This document shows, piece by piece, positions 21,495 to 31,390 of a stretch of DNA of 64,000 nucleotides. Position 1 is the first letter of the stretch; every line of letters begins with the position of its first letter. The translations under genes were made by a program, and so were the position numbers. The notes under the pieces are model-generated. The model searched no databases, was not told where the DNA came from, and worked only from the letters and a program-made list of their open reading frames with translations. This DNA is from Cristatella mucedo (lineage: Eukaryota; Bryozoa; Phylactolaemata; Cristatellidae): positions 9,439,501-9,503,500 of the forward strand of contig WPIO01000005.1 of NCBI GenBank assembly GCA_009760855.2. The letters are read 5' to 3'.

Positions 21495-22497
21495 TTAAAA
21501 ATCTTTTTCATCGTACATGAACTCTCCTCTACTGCATGTAAAGTTTGAACCATTTCCATTAAATGTTAGTTCAGAAGTTTTTTCACAAATAGTTAAATAG
21601 TGAATAAGTATTTGAGTTCCATCATTTGGTTAAAGACTATTCAATTCAACTGATACATCTAGTCTTGAGGTTTTTCTAAGGGGCTCATCATTATATTGAA
21701 GATCAATAACATGAATTGGATAAAGAGATAACCATTCAAGGTAACTAACACCAATTGGTTCAGTAACTTCGTTAAGACCAAGATATTGTTTTCTAAACGT
21801 TGTGACATCCATATATTCTGGAGAATACTTTCCAGCTTTTACTGCGTTTGATCTTAAAACAGAAGGATATTGTTTTGAGCCATTAGCATACACTGAAACG
21901 TTTGTAATGTCGCAGTGATTGTAGGTAGAAGGATTTCCCGTGCATGAACCGTATTTATTATAGTTTTGAGCTGCAACCATTAGCCATCTAACTTTATCCA
22001 TTTTATTTTGAACTGATAATGTTTTAGTAAATTTAGTGCCTTGATTAAGTGAAGTTATTGTAATATTTTCATATCTTCTAAGTCTACAGTTAAGTCTTAT
22101 TTTCTTTAATTTTTCACTTGAGATATCAGCAAGTGATCTCTGAACACTTTCTTTTGGAGTTATGCATGGAACCATTAGCCTCATTTTTGACATTGCAATT
22201 TTAAAAGTTGAATAAACACCATCACCCATAGCTAGAGCATTACCTCCATTTGTAGTAAGTATTGCATTTAAATTATTTGTAGTAAGACTTGTTGGACCAG
22301 TCATAATAGCTTCATAATCAGGTCCACCAACTCTAGTCATTTCAAGAGTAAAAGGAATGTTATAAAGAATTTTATTCATATCAGCACAAAAACCAGAAAG
22401 TCTTGATAATGGAAGTGAAATACTAAAAGTACCAGCATCAGCATCTAGTTCAATAATATCATTTATGCTAGCTCTCCTATGAAGGAATCCAATGTTT
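21495..22497 (-). pseudogene. Double jelly-roll major capsid protein, N-terminal half lost
   Basis: It forms the icosahedral shell. The remaining frame reads from about 22497 to 21495 with a single in-frame TAA at 21630. The features match the second half of Polinton capsid proteins: a 'FSISLPLSRLSGFCADM' segment that opens the second barrel, a 'VRWLMVAAQN' strand, a 'NPSTYNHC' loop and a C-terminal 'YPIHVIDLQ' strand before the last beta strands. The first jelly roll (about 200 residues in the family) is missing: a LINE A copy begins at about 22498, and on its far side a different gene ends within a few bases, so insertion was accompanied or followed by deletion. Confidence 0.88.
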
Positions 22498-24000
22498 GAA
22501 CAGACTCCAAGATTCTTGAAAAAATTGTCGCTAAGCAGCTAGTTGAACATATTGAAAATAATGGAATGTCAGAAACATTTCAATCAGGTTTCAAGAGGCA
22601 GCACTCTACCGAAACTGCTCTCCTCCGTGTTAACAATGACATTCTACGTGGCAACGACGACGGGAATGTCACTGCCCTAGCTCTGCTAGATCTGTCTGCT
22701 GCCTTCGACACCATTGATCAAGAAGTTCTGCTTGAACAACTGAGAACAACGATCGGTCTGGCAGACGAAGCACTGGCGTGGTTTAAATCATACTTTTCTG
22801 ATCGTGTTCAATCCATATCGTGTGGGGTCAGGTCTCAGACATGAGAAGGGTCACCTGTGGAGTCCCTCAAGGGTCTGTACTTGGTCCCTTGCTGTTCTCC
22901 ATTTATACGCAACCTCTGGGAAAAGTGATTAAGGCCCATGGAATAGGATATCACTTCTATGCCGACGATACTCAGTTGTATTTGTCATTTAAACCGTCGG
23001 AATCTGCTGCAGCAACTGAGAAACTGAATGCTTGCCTTGCCGATATTCGATCCTGGATGTCGGAAAACTTCCTGAAATTAAATGACGATAAAACCGAACT
23101 GCTTCTCATAGGACACCCTAAGCGTGTGGCTGGATTAAAAGGCTTTGCTGTTCTAATAGGCGATGCTATTGTGCGACCTTCACCACGTGCTTGTAATCTA
23201 GGTGTCGTGTTCGACAGCTGCCTCAATTTCAAAAGCTTCATTCAGAAGACTGCCTCTACAGCTAGCCATCACATCCGATCCCTATCCAAGATTAGAAGCT
23301 GTCTTCCACAGTGGCTTTTAAAAAATTTAACTAGCTCTTTAGTTCTGTCTCGGCTTGATTATTGTAATTCCCTTTTGGCTGGGCTACCAAAGAAAGCTAT
23401 TATGCCACTACAGCGGACTATGAGTATGGCTGCAAGGCTGGTCTTCAAGTCCCAGCGGTTTGAGCACGTGTCACCTTTGCTAAAAGAGCTAGGATGGTTG
23501 CCGGTTGAGCAAAGGATACGGAGCAAAGTTCTCACGCAGACCCACAAGGCCCGCCACGGCTTGGCTCCTTCGTACCTAGCTGAACTGCTACATCAGTTTC
23601 AGCCTGTTCGCGCCCTCAGGTCTTGTGTGGAAAATAAATTAGCTGCCCCATTCCTCCGCTTAAAGACAGTTGGCGACAGAAGCTTTAGCTCTGCAGGTCA
23701 TAGACTGTGGAACTCGCTTCCACAATTCTTACGCAACGACAACAATTCTCCGACTGCCGACTATGGCACATCTTTTTCAGCGGTCCTGAGCTGCTACTTC
23801 TATGCTACTCACTACCTCAACTGCTCTCCCGACTCTGCTATGCTTCCCACTTTCTCTTTGTTGCGTGAGACGAAGTCTGTTGGCTACCGAATGCGTACCG
23901 AAAGCCGCTTAGGCTGTGAGTGCGCTATACAAAACTCTCCTGCGTAACGCCCACATGATCTTTATGACTTTGTGGAGTTACTGACGGAGATCCATTACAT
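22498..24000 (+). mobile_element. LINE family A, reverse transcriptase copy
   Basis: CR1/L2-like non-LTR retrotransposon, 5'-truncated. 22566-22844 and 22820-23947 together encode the reverse transcriptase: fingers with 'FQSGF' and 'AAFDTID', then '[13 protein letters not shown]' and the catalytic 'YADD' (about 22962), then the thumb and C-terminal region. One frame change lies near 22830. The 3' tail ends in TACATT at about 23995. It sits in the viral capsid gene and is one of the better preserved copies of its family in the window. Confidence 0.93.
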
Positions 24001-24009
24001 TAGAAATAC

Positions 24010-24673
24010 TTACACCACTGTAGCATTAGGACTGCTATAGGTATTTCCAGCAACCATATCCGCCAGTGCATTTGCTTCATCTTTTTTCCTTCCAGTTGCA
24101 GGTCCTTCAGTTCTATTATAGTCATTTGGATAACATAAAAGCCCCATAAGCGTTGAAGCACTTCCCACTCCTTCTTGTAGTGAAAAGCTTTCAATTTCCT
24201 CTGTTCCACGTTTTTGGATCTTTCTCTTTAAGAGTTTCTGAATAGTCTACTTCTTCTTCCATTTTTACTTTACGATGTTTTTTAGTTTTTGGCTTAAGTT
24301 TCTCAAGCATTGCACGTTTAATCTAAAATTCCATTTCCTTCATCTTTCTAGCATAATCTTCTTCTTTCTTTCGTTTCTCAAGTTCATACTCTTGTTCTTT
24401 CTTTCTTTTATCTTCTTCAAGTTTATCATCCATCTCTCTTCGTTTAACAGCATAATCTTGATCAATCTTTTCTTTCTTTATTTGTAGTTCAGTAATCTTC
24501 CTTGCTTAATGCATTTCAATTCCTTTATTAGCAATATTCATGCTAAGACCAGTTAATCCAGTTAAAACAGGTGTTACTCTTCCAACACCATCTATTACTT
24601 TATCTTAAACTCCAGACCCATAATACTTTCTTACTCTTATATTTCCATGACCTATCCTTGCATAACCCGCCAT
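24010..24673 (-). pseudogene. Coiled-coil structural protein, several in-frame stops
   Basis: From the ATG at 24673, behind TATAGAGA, one frame runs about 160 codons through TAA 24605, TAA 24506, TAG 24323 and TGA 24191. The front is short, basic and glycine-rich. Residues about 50-120 are a long Lys/Glu-rich coiled coil. After a shift near 24195 a Gly/Ala/Asn-rich end continues to 24010. It lies between the capsid and penton-like genes, so a scaffold or minor capsid role is plausible; the family is not recognised. Confidence 0.6.
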
Positions 24674-24681
24674 TCTCTATA

Positions 24682-25538
24682 CTACTTTGAAATTTCTATT
24701 GAAGTTACAACATCTTTAATCGTGTTAACCTTATTTCCATTTTGATCTGTTAAAGTAATTTTAAAACATCCCAATGACTCTATATCACTTCTTGTTGATA
24801 AATACATTATGTTTGGAATATGTAAATCAACTTTCTCTCCTGGAGCAATATCTCTTGTATCAACGGTATATAAAAATGATGATTGTTCCAAAAATCCTTT
24901 TCTTTTTCCTATATAATAAAGTTCAGGATCGACTATATCACAATCAACGATTAAATACTCTACTTCATTAGCAATAACAGATTTCATTTTATTCCATGCT
25001 ATGTATGTCCCAGCAAAGTAGTGTGCTTTTTCATTTTTTTTCTTCCTCTCTTCCATCACCATAATTATAATCAGGAGCAAACGTTCCTTTTTCTTTTGTT
25101 TTAAAACCTTATGTATCTACAATGTTACTGATAAGATCAGATATGTCTCTTCCTAATAAAACAACGTATTCACCTACTACTTTCATAACTATTTTATCAC
25201 CTTCACCAACACTAAAAACAATTCCAGTACTATTCCTGTTACTAGAATCGTAATATGACGCAGCTCTATCTAGTCCTCTATTTAATGCTGCAACGATTCT
25301 AACACTATCATAATAACCTGGTGGAACAGAAACGGAAAAGTTATTAGCTGTTGTAGGATTAGTTTTATACCAAAGCATATCGTTTTCAAGAGTAGCCATT
25401 TTTACAACGCTTTTATGTGAGTAAGTAAATTCCACTCTTCTTAATCCAAATTTTTTATATCCAGATTTAGGATCAAGCATTATTGGAGGATAGTTAGTTT
25501 TATAATCTGTTAGAAGCTCCTGTTAGTTTAATCTTCAT
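24682..25538 (-). pseudogene. Penton-like single jelly-roll protein, copy a, broken
   Basis: The ATG at 25538 lies behind TATATAGAAA. A front of about 10 codons, a shift near 25510, an intact 123-aa part (25480-25109) and a second part (25080-24682) make up one gene of about 285 residues. Landmarks shared with copy b are 'GLRRVEFTY' near the front, 'VDCDIV' in the middle, and 'DIAPGEKVDL' and 'ITLTDQNGN' near the end. The layout fits the penton/minor-capsid protein of adintovirus-like elements, which would plug the fivefold vertices. It is shorter than copy b in its middle part and shifted at about 25085-25109. Confidence 0.78.
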
Positions 25539-25550
25539 TTTCTATATAGG
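25539..25550 (-). promoter_or_regulatory. Start-proximal TATATAGAAA motif (minus)
   Basis: On the minus strand CCTATATAGAAA touches the ATG at 25538 of penton-like copy a. Confidence 0.6.
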
Positions 25551-25560
25551 TTTTACTTTT

Positions 25561-26481
25561 TTAATAACTATTGTAAATACAACTTCTTGTAACTGTATTT
25601 CCATTTTGATCTGTTAAAGTAATTTTAAAACCACCCAATGATTCTATATCACCTCTTGTTGGTAAATACATAACATTTGGAATAAGAAGATCAACTTTTT
25701 GTCCTGGAGCAATATCATCGGTGTCGATGACATATAAAGATGTTGATTGCTCTAAAAATCCTTTTCCCACTCCTTTTCCTTTTTCTATATAATTCAGTTC
25801 TGTACCAACTATATCACAATCAACACTTATCCATCTCACACCACTATTATTAGGTAGAAGAATTTTATTCCATGCTTTATAAGTTCCAGAAAAATACATA
25901 GCTTTTTCTATTGCTTCGTAAGGAGTTCCACCAACCATGTCTTTATCAAATGTTCCTTGCTCATTTGAGTTAAAGCTTAATGTATCTCCAATGCTAACAA
26001 ATTCAGCTTTTTTATCAGCAGGAATAGAATTAGTTCCAAGAAGAACAACGCTATCACCGCCTACTTGCATAATTACTTTATCATCTGTATCAACACTAAA
26101 TCTTATTCCATTTCCACTTCTTCCGTTGTATAGAGCTGATGTGGTAGCGCCATCTTTTTTCCTTAAGTCCTAAAGCTGTGTTTAAAGCAAGAACAATCTT
26201 GTTACTGTCATAAGTTCCTGAATTTTTAGGAGTTGAAACCCCGTTTGTGTTTCTGTTCCAAAATCAATTTCAATATATTGAGGATCGCGATCTGTCATAG
26301 AAAACTTCAACCAAAGTCTATTATTCATATCTTTAGTAACATTCGATATTACTCTATTTACATAAGTAAATTCTATTCTTCTCAATCCAATTTCGTTATA
26401 TTCCGATTTTTCTACTAAATTAATTGGAGGATATAATGTTGTATACTCTGAAGAAGATGTGCCAGTTAATCTTATAGTCAT
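25561..26481 (-). pseudogene. Penton-like single jelly-roll protein, copy b, one or two frameshifts
   Basis: The front, 26481 to about 26230, has 'LTGTSS', 'YPPINL' and 'GLRRIEFTY'. The second part, 26070-25561, has a 'VDCDIVGTELNYIEKG' strand, 'DIAPGQKVDLLIPNVMYLPT' and 'ITLTDQNGN'. Together about 300 residues, close to copy a throughout, so the pair is a recent tandem duplication. A shift lies in 26070-26230 and the last residues are probably shifted at about 25600. This copy is the best guide to the family. Confidence 0.82.
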
Positions 26482-26488
26482 CCTTATA

Positions 26489-27346
26489 TTAGATTTCTAT
26501 AATTTCTACAACAACAGCAATTTGTTCACCACCAAAATCTAACAATTTTAAGTTTTGATCAGTAACTTTAATAGCTATATCACTAATAGTTTCAGTAGAA
26601 ATGTTATGGTATTCAAGTGTATTTGGTTCGTAAAGCATTGTATCCCACGGATAAAAGTCAAATCCAAAACTTCTTACAGCTTGAGTTTCATTTTCATTTA
26701 TAAAACTTGTTCCAGGAGCAACTAGATTACAATTAACAAGAACGTTTTACATCAGCAATACTTACCTGTTCTTCTGAATAAAACTTTTTGTTTGGATTAC
26801 AAACAACAGGCGCAATATTTGGATATGACTCTAAAAACTTCGTATCCGTTGTGTAAGCAGGTTTAGTAAATTCAAGTACTTTAGATATAGAGGATTTACT
26901 TGCAATAAAACTCCATCCAGCAGGCATACTAATCCTTGAGTGAGCAGTGCCAGTATCAACACCAACTATAAACTTATCAGTTGTAGATCCTGTTTGAGTA
27001 ATATAATTATTAATCCTATCAACAATGCCAGTGTTTAAATCATCACTGTCAACAGTATAAAGTCCTGGTTCCATCGTTACAGTTTATTCAGAACCACCTG
27101 CATTTCTATAAACAAAAGTATTATTGGAAGTGGTAATATTTTTATGGAATTGATTCCAACAAACTTCTTAAAACAAACTTTTAAGTTTTTGTTTCTCAAT
27201 AAAATAGGAGTATTAATATGTAAATCAAGTGGATTATAATTTCCAATAATATTGAACACATACCCTTCTTTACTTGCTTGATTACTTTTTCTAATAACTT
27301 CAACATTTTTAGGTATGTCTTTCGCTACACCTAGAAGATCACTCAT
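26489..27346 (-). pseudogene. Penton-like protein, diverged copy c, broken
   Basis: The ATG at 27346 follows ATATATAGAAA. The parts are 27346-27077, then another frame containing an in-frame TAA (27084), then 27074-26733, then a shifted end to 26489. The order of features (a front strand region, a 'PGLYTVDSDDL' segment, a 'CNLVAPG' segment near 26715 and a closing 'VTDQNLK' strand) parallels copies a and b, but identity is low. It is either an older duplicate or a second vertex protein. Confidence 0.6.
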
Positions 27347-27358
27347 TTTCTATATATT
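27347..27358 (-). promoter_or_regulatory. Start-proximal TATATAGAAA motif (minus)
   Basis: Read on the minus strand, AATATATAGAAA directly precedes the ATG at 27346. Confidence 0.6.
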
Positions 27359-27697
27359 AAATAATAGATTATTAATTTTTGCGACGTAAGATTTTGGTGC
27401 TTTTCTAGATCTAGCTAAATAATCTACAGCAGCACTTATTGAATTCACCACCCCTTTATTTCCAGCAGCAAGCTCTCTCAACCATAAATAAATCTTACTA
27501 AACACTTCTTTATCACTCTTAACAAACATTGGAACAACTTTTAACCCTTCTCCTAATTTAGGTCGCAGTGATTTTATATGGTCAAGAATACTTTGTTGTT
27601 TTACACTTCTTTTTTCTATCTTCTCTAAATCTGTTTGGATATTAGTAAGACTCTCTAAAATATTATCATCTGTAATTTTATTTATATCTTCTTTCAT
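27350..27697 (-). CDS. Small helical viral protein
   Basis: A 115-residue intact frame, predicted all-helical, with a charged N-terminal coiled coil and a Lys/Arg-rich C-terminal third ('LARSRKAPKSYV'). Its ATG overlaps the TAA of the upstream gene by one base (TAATG), the only such stop-start overlap seen, suggesting coupled expression. Its own stop lies within the start motif of penton-like copy c. Function unknown. Confidence 0.6.
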   Translation of the reverse strand: MKEDINKITDDNILESLTNIQTDLEKIEKRSVKQQSILDHIKSLRPKLGEGLKVVPMFVKSDKEVFSKIYLWLRELAAGNKGVVNSISAAVDYLARSRKAPKSYVAKINNLLFNI

Positions 27698-28631
27698 TAT
27701 AGATGAAATTTTCCTGTATTAGGTCTAATACTAATTTCAAATAATTTTTGTCTAGTAACCCATGGATGTTCAATAATTGTAGGTAAAGTAGATTCTATAG
27801 CAGTTGTAAATTGAGGTGTGCTAGGTCCTGTAACACTTGCAATGGGTTCTATAACGCTTGTATTAGGTTCTGTAACAGTTACAATTGGTAAAACGGTTTT
27901 ACTTTTTCTTCCTCTTTTCTTTGGTGTGGCGGTGGTGGTGGCAATTGTAACAGGTTCTATAATACTTACAGCAGGTTCTATAACACTTGAAGAAGGTTCT
28001 GCTACAGTAAACTTAAGAGTTGGTAAAGAGGTTTTCTGTTTCTTCCTCTCTTCTTTGGAGTGCTAGTAGTAGTTGGTTCTTTAAGTCCTTTGATACTTCC
28101 TTTCTTCCTCTTTGGAGTTCCGGTAGATGGATTAACGTTAAGACTTTCTGCCACTGTCTTTTGAACACTATCGAGAATTTCTATTATTTCTTGATTAGCC
28201 GCATTAGTCTTTGCCTGATTTACTCTGGTTATTGCTTTTTTATGTTTTCCAGATGTAATATCAGCAATTGCTTTTTTCAAAACTAAAGAAACATCTTGAG
28301 GTGGTTTAGGTTTAGCTTCTATTGCCTTTTCAATTAGTTTATTACTCTCCATCTGTATTGCAAATTTAGGTCTCATTACTTTAAGTTTATTAAAATCAAC
28401 GTCACCTAAATCATTTTTTGAATGCTCTAAAGGACGTTCATTTAGTTTATGTTCTACTTGATCTCTAGCAACAATTTCAGCTTCTATTCTTGCCATCTCT
28501 TCACCATTGTTAAATATGGTTGCGGTATTTAACTTATCCAAATTACTAAGTAAGTTTTCTAAATCAAGTGATTCTTGAACACTTCCTTCGTATTGTCTAT
28601 TTTTCCTTTGATACAAATTTCCGTTAATCAT
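27697..28631 (-). pseudogene. Basic repeat protein with AT-hook-like motifs, one frameshift
   Basis: From 28631 a 209-aa frame runs to 28002; the same protein continues in another frame from about 28020 to 27697, about 310 residues in all. The N-terminal two thirds are charged and helical. The C-terminal part contains repeated 'TPKRKKG', 'TPKKRGR' and 'TPKKRGRKSK' words (RGR-type, AT-hook-like) and Thr/Val/Ile/Glu/Pro-rich linkers in 'SVIEP' repeats. A DNA-condensing core protein or a nuclear protein is a reasonable inference. The next gene begins within its stop codon. Confidence 0.6.
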
Positions 28632-28641
28632 TCCTTTCCTA

Positions 28642-29313
28642 TTAATTATTGAGAATAGTTATTAGTTGTTTTTCTTCTTCATCAACAGTCCAAAATCTTC
28701 CTTCGTCTTCAGTCTTAGTTAGGTCTATAACACAATAACCAAATCTGTTCCTTATACTAGAATCGACCCAATCTTTAAATTGCTTTCTATCTAGATCACC
28801 AACATATGAATCTCGAATATTCTCAATATCGTTATTGTTTTGTTTGAATATTATTATAAAGTTTATATTATTCCTAATCTCTCGTCTAGGTATTTTTGTA
28901 AATCCTTGAGCGAGATAGAGTACGTTCATTCTTTTACGCCTTCCTCTAGTAAAGTAATCTAACATCTTTGTTTGATCTTCAGACATACGATCGTCTAAAA
29001 CAGTTGCATTTCTACAATTCTTATATGAATCAACATCTGGCATTTCATCTATTTTATTAACCCAAACGTAAGAATGACTACCTTTTGTCATATCCATAAA
29101 TCCGTGATATAGTGGTTGATCTAAACTTGTTGCAATAATAGTGCAAACATCATACTTTAACCTTCCTAAAAATATCCAATTTAGTATCAACTGAGATTTA
29201 ACACTTCCACTTGGACCTAAAACTAACGCTCTAATAGGTACTTTAGGTAAGGGTTCTTGGTGACCTGCAACAAAATCCTGCCCAAAATCAAAAGGTTTAA
29301 CCTTTAAAGACAT
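28642..29313 (-). CDS. A32/FtsK-like genome-packaging ATPase, Walker A altered
   Basis: A 223-residue uninterrupted frame from the ATG at 29313, behind TAATATAGA. Residues 31-38 are the Walker A loop but read GPSGSVKS, where the family has Gly before the Lys; this change should weaken nucleotide binding. A Walker B-like hydrophobic stretch ending in 'VLDDRM' (about residue 106) and a sensor-type 'YLAQG' (about residue 135) follow. Length and order fit the packaging ATPases of Polintons and adintoviruses, which pump DNA into the capsid. The frame is complete, but the product is probably inactive. Confidence 0.9.
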   Translation of the reverse strand: MSLKVKPFDFGQDFVAGHQEPLPKVPIRALVLGPSGSVKSQLILNWIFLGRLKYDVCTIIATSLDQPLYHGFMDMTKGSHSYVWVNKIDEMPDVDSYKNCRNATVLDDRMSEDQTKMLDYFTRGRRKRMNVLYLAQGFTKIPRREIRNNINFIIIFKQNNNDIENIRDSYVGDLDRKQFKDWVDSSIRNRFGYCVIDLTKTEDEGRFWTVDEEEKQLITILNN

Positions 29314-29341
29314 TCTATATTAAATTGTTTTATATTTGTAT

Positions 29342-29644
29342 ATGGAGATTTATTGTATGAAGTGTAAAAAGCCAACTGATACAATCCATGAAGAGTATGT
29401 TGAAGTAGATAGTACAAAAGGATTAAGAGGAATGGTAAAAGGAATTTGTACAATCTGTAGCAAAAAGAAATCAAAGTTTGTTAGACTAAGAAGTACTCCA
29501 GTTGCTGTCCCAGTTGCTGTTGGTGAAGGATCTTTATCTCAAGGAAGAAGAATTGGAAGAGGAGCAAGTGAACAAAAAATAATTAGTGAGATTAAGAGCA
29601 CGATAAACATACTAAAAAAAAGTAAAATCATCAGCTTTGACTGA
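29342..29644 (+). CDS. Small zinc-ribbon protein
   Basis: About 100 residues from the ATG at 29342. An N-terminal CxxC and, about 30 residues later, a second CxxC followed by a Lys-rich stretch make a zinc ribbon. The C-terminal half is basic and low in complexity. Such proteins commonly sit next to the packaging ATPase or protease in this virus class; their role is not established. It overlaps the next gene by a few bases. Confidence 0.7.
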   Translation: MEIYCMKCKKPTDTIHEEYVEVDSTKGLRGMVKGICTICSKKKSKFVRLRSTPVAVPVAVGEGSLSQGRRIGRGASEQKIISEIKSTINILKKSKIISFD

Positions 29645-29989
29645 TGTAAAAATAAATAATTATATAAAAGAATTAGATATAAAAAACTTTAAAGGTGTCT
29701 TTGCAAGAGATGAACTGACAAAACCGTTAGAGAATGATGTCTTATTTGTAACACGGGAAAATCAGACCTTGCGATATATCACTGGGTTGCACTTAAGAAA
29801 GAAGGTTCTAAGTGTTTTTACTTTGATTTTTTTGGAGCTCCACCAATGCCAGAGGTAATAAGTTACTTCGGTGATATACCGTCTTTTCAAACGTTTCAAC
29901 TACAAAAGTTCAATCAAAAAGATTGTGGAAGAAGGTGTTTAATCTTCTTAAAACTAATGGAATTAACTGATTTTGGAACAACTATGTAA
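29637..29989 (+). pseudogene. Adenain-type cysteine protease, one frameshift
   Basis: It would cleave virion proteins during maturation. The N-terminal frame (to about 29775) switches at about 29775-29780 to a second frame running to 29989, about 118 residues. The catalytic elements are in the second frame: a His in 'HWVAL' (29780), an Asp in 'YFDFFG' (about 29825), and the Cys of 'KDCGRRC' (about 29921). The order His, Asp, Cys and the short length fit the Polinton/adenovirus protease family. No ATG is in frame near the start; the frame opens with TTG, so the true start is uncertain. Confidence 0.85.
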
Positions 29990-30018
29990 TTATTGATTTA
30001 ATTTAAGCAATTTATTTA

Positions 30019-30030
30019 CCCTTTATAGAA
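30019..30030 (+). promoter_or_regulatory. Start-proximal CTTTATAGAA motif
   Basis: It touches the ATG at 30031, the last gene of the element. Confidence 0.5.
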
Positions 30031-30518
30031 ATGGAAATCCAAAATAAGAAATTCGTAGTTCTTGAAAACGCTGTCGTTAACATTCCAAAAGGAAAATCAG
30101 CTCGAGTTCACATTGAAGAGAAGATTTCTACAGATTCTAAACAATACTACAATATGTGGTTATACATTACTGAAGATATAATGCCCTCTATTAAAGACAT
30201 TGTAGAAAGGTCAAGTAAGAAACTTGATTTCAAAGGATATGACTTGAGTAAAAGATCTACAATTGGAGTTCGAATTGATTTTGGTATCAAGCCAAGTATA
30301 GTCTCCGATCAAAAAATAAACAATTGAAGTTCAGTTCTATTGCTGATGTAGTTCATAAATTTGGAAGTGACTTTTTTATTACTGGAGTTCTTGATGGTAG
30401 TTACGTTACTAAAGACTCTTACAACTCTGAAGAAAGACTTAACATTAGATTGAAGCTTGATCAAGTTAAAGTTTATGATACTGTTAAACGAGGAGAATTC
30501 AATCCTGCTGATTACTAG
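30031..30518 (+). pseudogene. Viral protein of unknown function, one frameshift
   Basis: A 98-residue frame ends at 30327, and a second frame in register with the same composition runs to 30518, so one shift near 30310-30327 splits a protein of about 160 residues. Alternating hydrophobic residues in the second half suggest a beta barrel such as an OB fold; a single-stranded DNA-binding role is only a guess. Confidence 0.55.
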
Positions 30519-30648
30519 ATTATTAATAATATAAAACAAAAAAATTAGTTAGATTAGTGATTACTATAAAACAAAAAATAAAAATTAGTTTGGTTAGTTG
30601 TTTTCTTTATATCTATTATAATTTACAAACTAACGCTGAGGATTGAGT
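30519..30648. repeat. AT-rich subterminal region with a short direct repeat
   Basis: Two imperfect copies of a unit of about 40 bases containing ATAAAACAAAAAA followed by TTAGTT-type words (about 30530-30600). No gene. It ends at the GAGT that flanks the solo LTR. Confidence 0.55.
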
Positions 30649-31390
30649 TGTACCCAGGCTGGGTTCAGTTGGCTGGGACCGGACGGCTATAGTGAGGGTT
30701 AGGGTCACCGGCTAGGCCAGGGTCAGACCTATGCATTGCCGGATGTGTGGTGACGAGAGGTCACCACACCGGCGCTCTTGGGTACGGGAAGTTGGCCAAT
30801 TAAGTCGTGGTGTTGGAGGCTCTCGGTCTCGCCGAGTTATGCACCTGGATTCGTGCAGGCGTGCTCCGGCGATGCTGGCACGCACGCAAGGGAACTAGTA
30901 CCCAAGGCCCGAGCGGAGCTGGATAGCTCGCTCGTTGTTGACTTGTTTATACCGCGTTCCCCTCGTGTAGTGTGTTCGTGACCCCCCCCCCCGTGTGTTG
31001 GCGTCTTTCGGTGGAAGCTTACGACTGTGGTAGTTGTCGACTCGGACTAGCCAGCAGTTACTCAGCAAGCCGGGTTTTGGACGGCGTACGGTCGTACTGT
31101 TGGACTCGGAGTCGGTACAACGACAGGACTGCAGAAGCCGACTGACCCCAACTAACACATTTGTTCGCGCTTGCTGTGCCATCTTGCGCTCCCATAGTGT
31201 ATAATGTATAGGATCCTCCCTGTAGACTTGTTTAGTTCCCCTGCTGTTGTGGGCGCATTCGTTATTATAAAGATGTTTAACCTGACGCCGCTCGTCTTAC
31301 CCTAGCTCGGCGGCATGGCGAGCGGCAGCGTAGCCGGAGTATGGCGGGGTTTGGCGGGAATTAGCCTCTGACCCCTGGAACCCGGTTATA
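30649..31390 (-). mobile_element. Solo LTR (copy 1) inside the right inverted repeat
   Basis: 742 bp, about the same length as the copy at 42877-43615 and in opposite orientation. Ends on the minus strand are TATAAC...GGGTACA, where copy 2 has TGTAAC...GGGTTCA. It is flanked by GAGT on both sides (GAGTT if the shared base is counted), a target-site duplication. No internal retroelement genes are present. Confidence 0.85.

Noticed and set aside
6253-27086. Ciliate-like genetic code in the element
   Set aside because: TAA, TAG and TGA all occur in frame, together with frameshifts and insertions, and ordinary Gln and Trp codons are used; decay explains this more simply. It is kept as a testable alternative.
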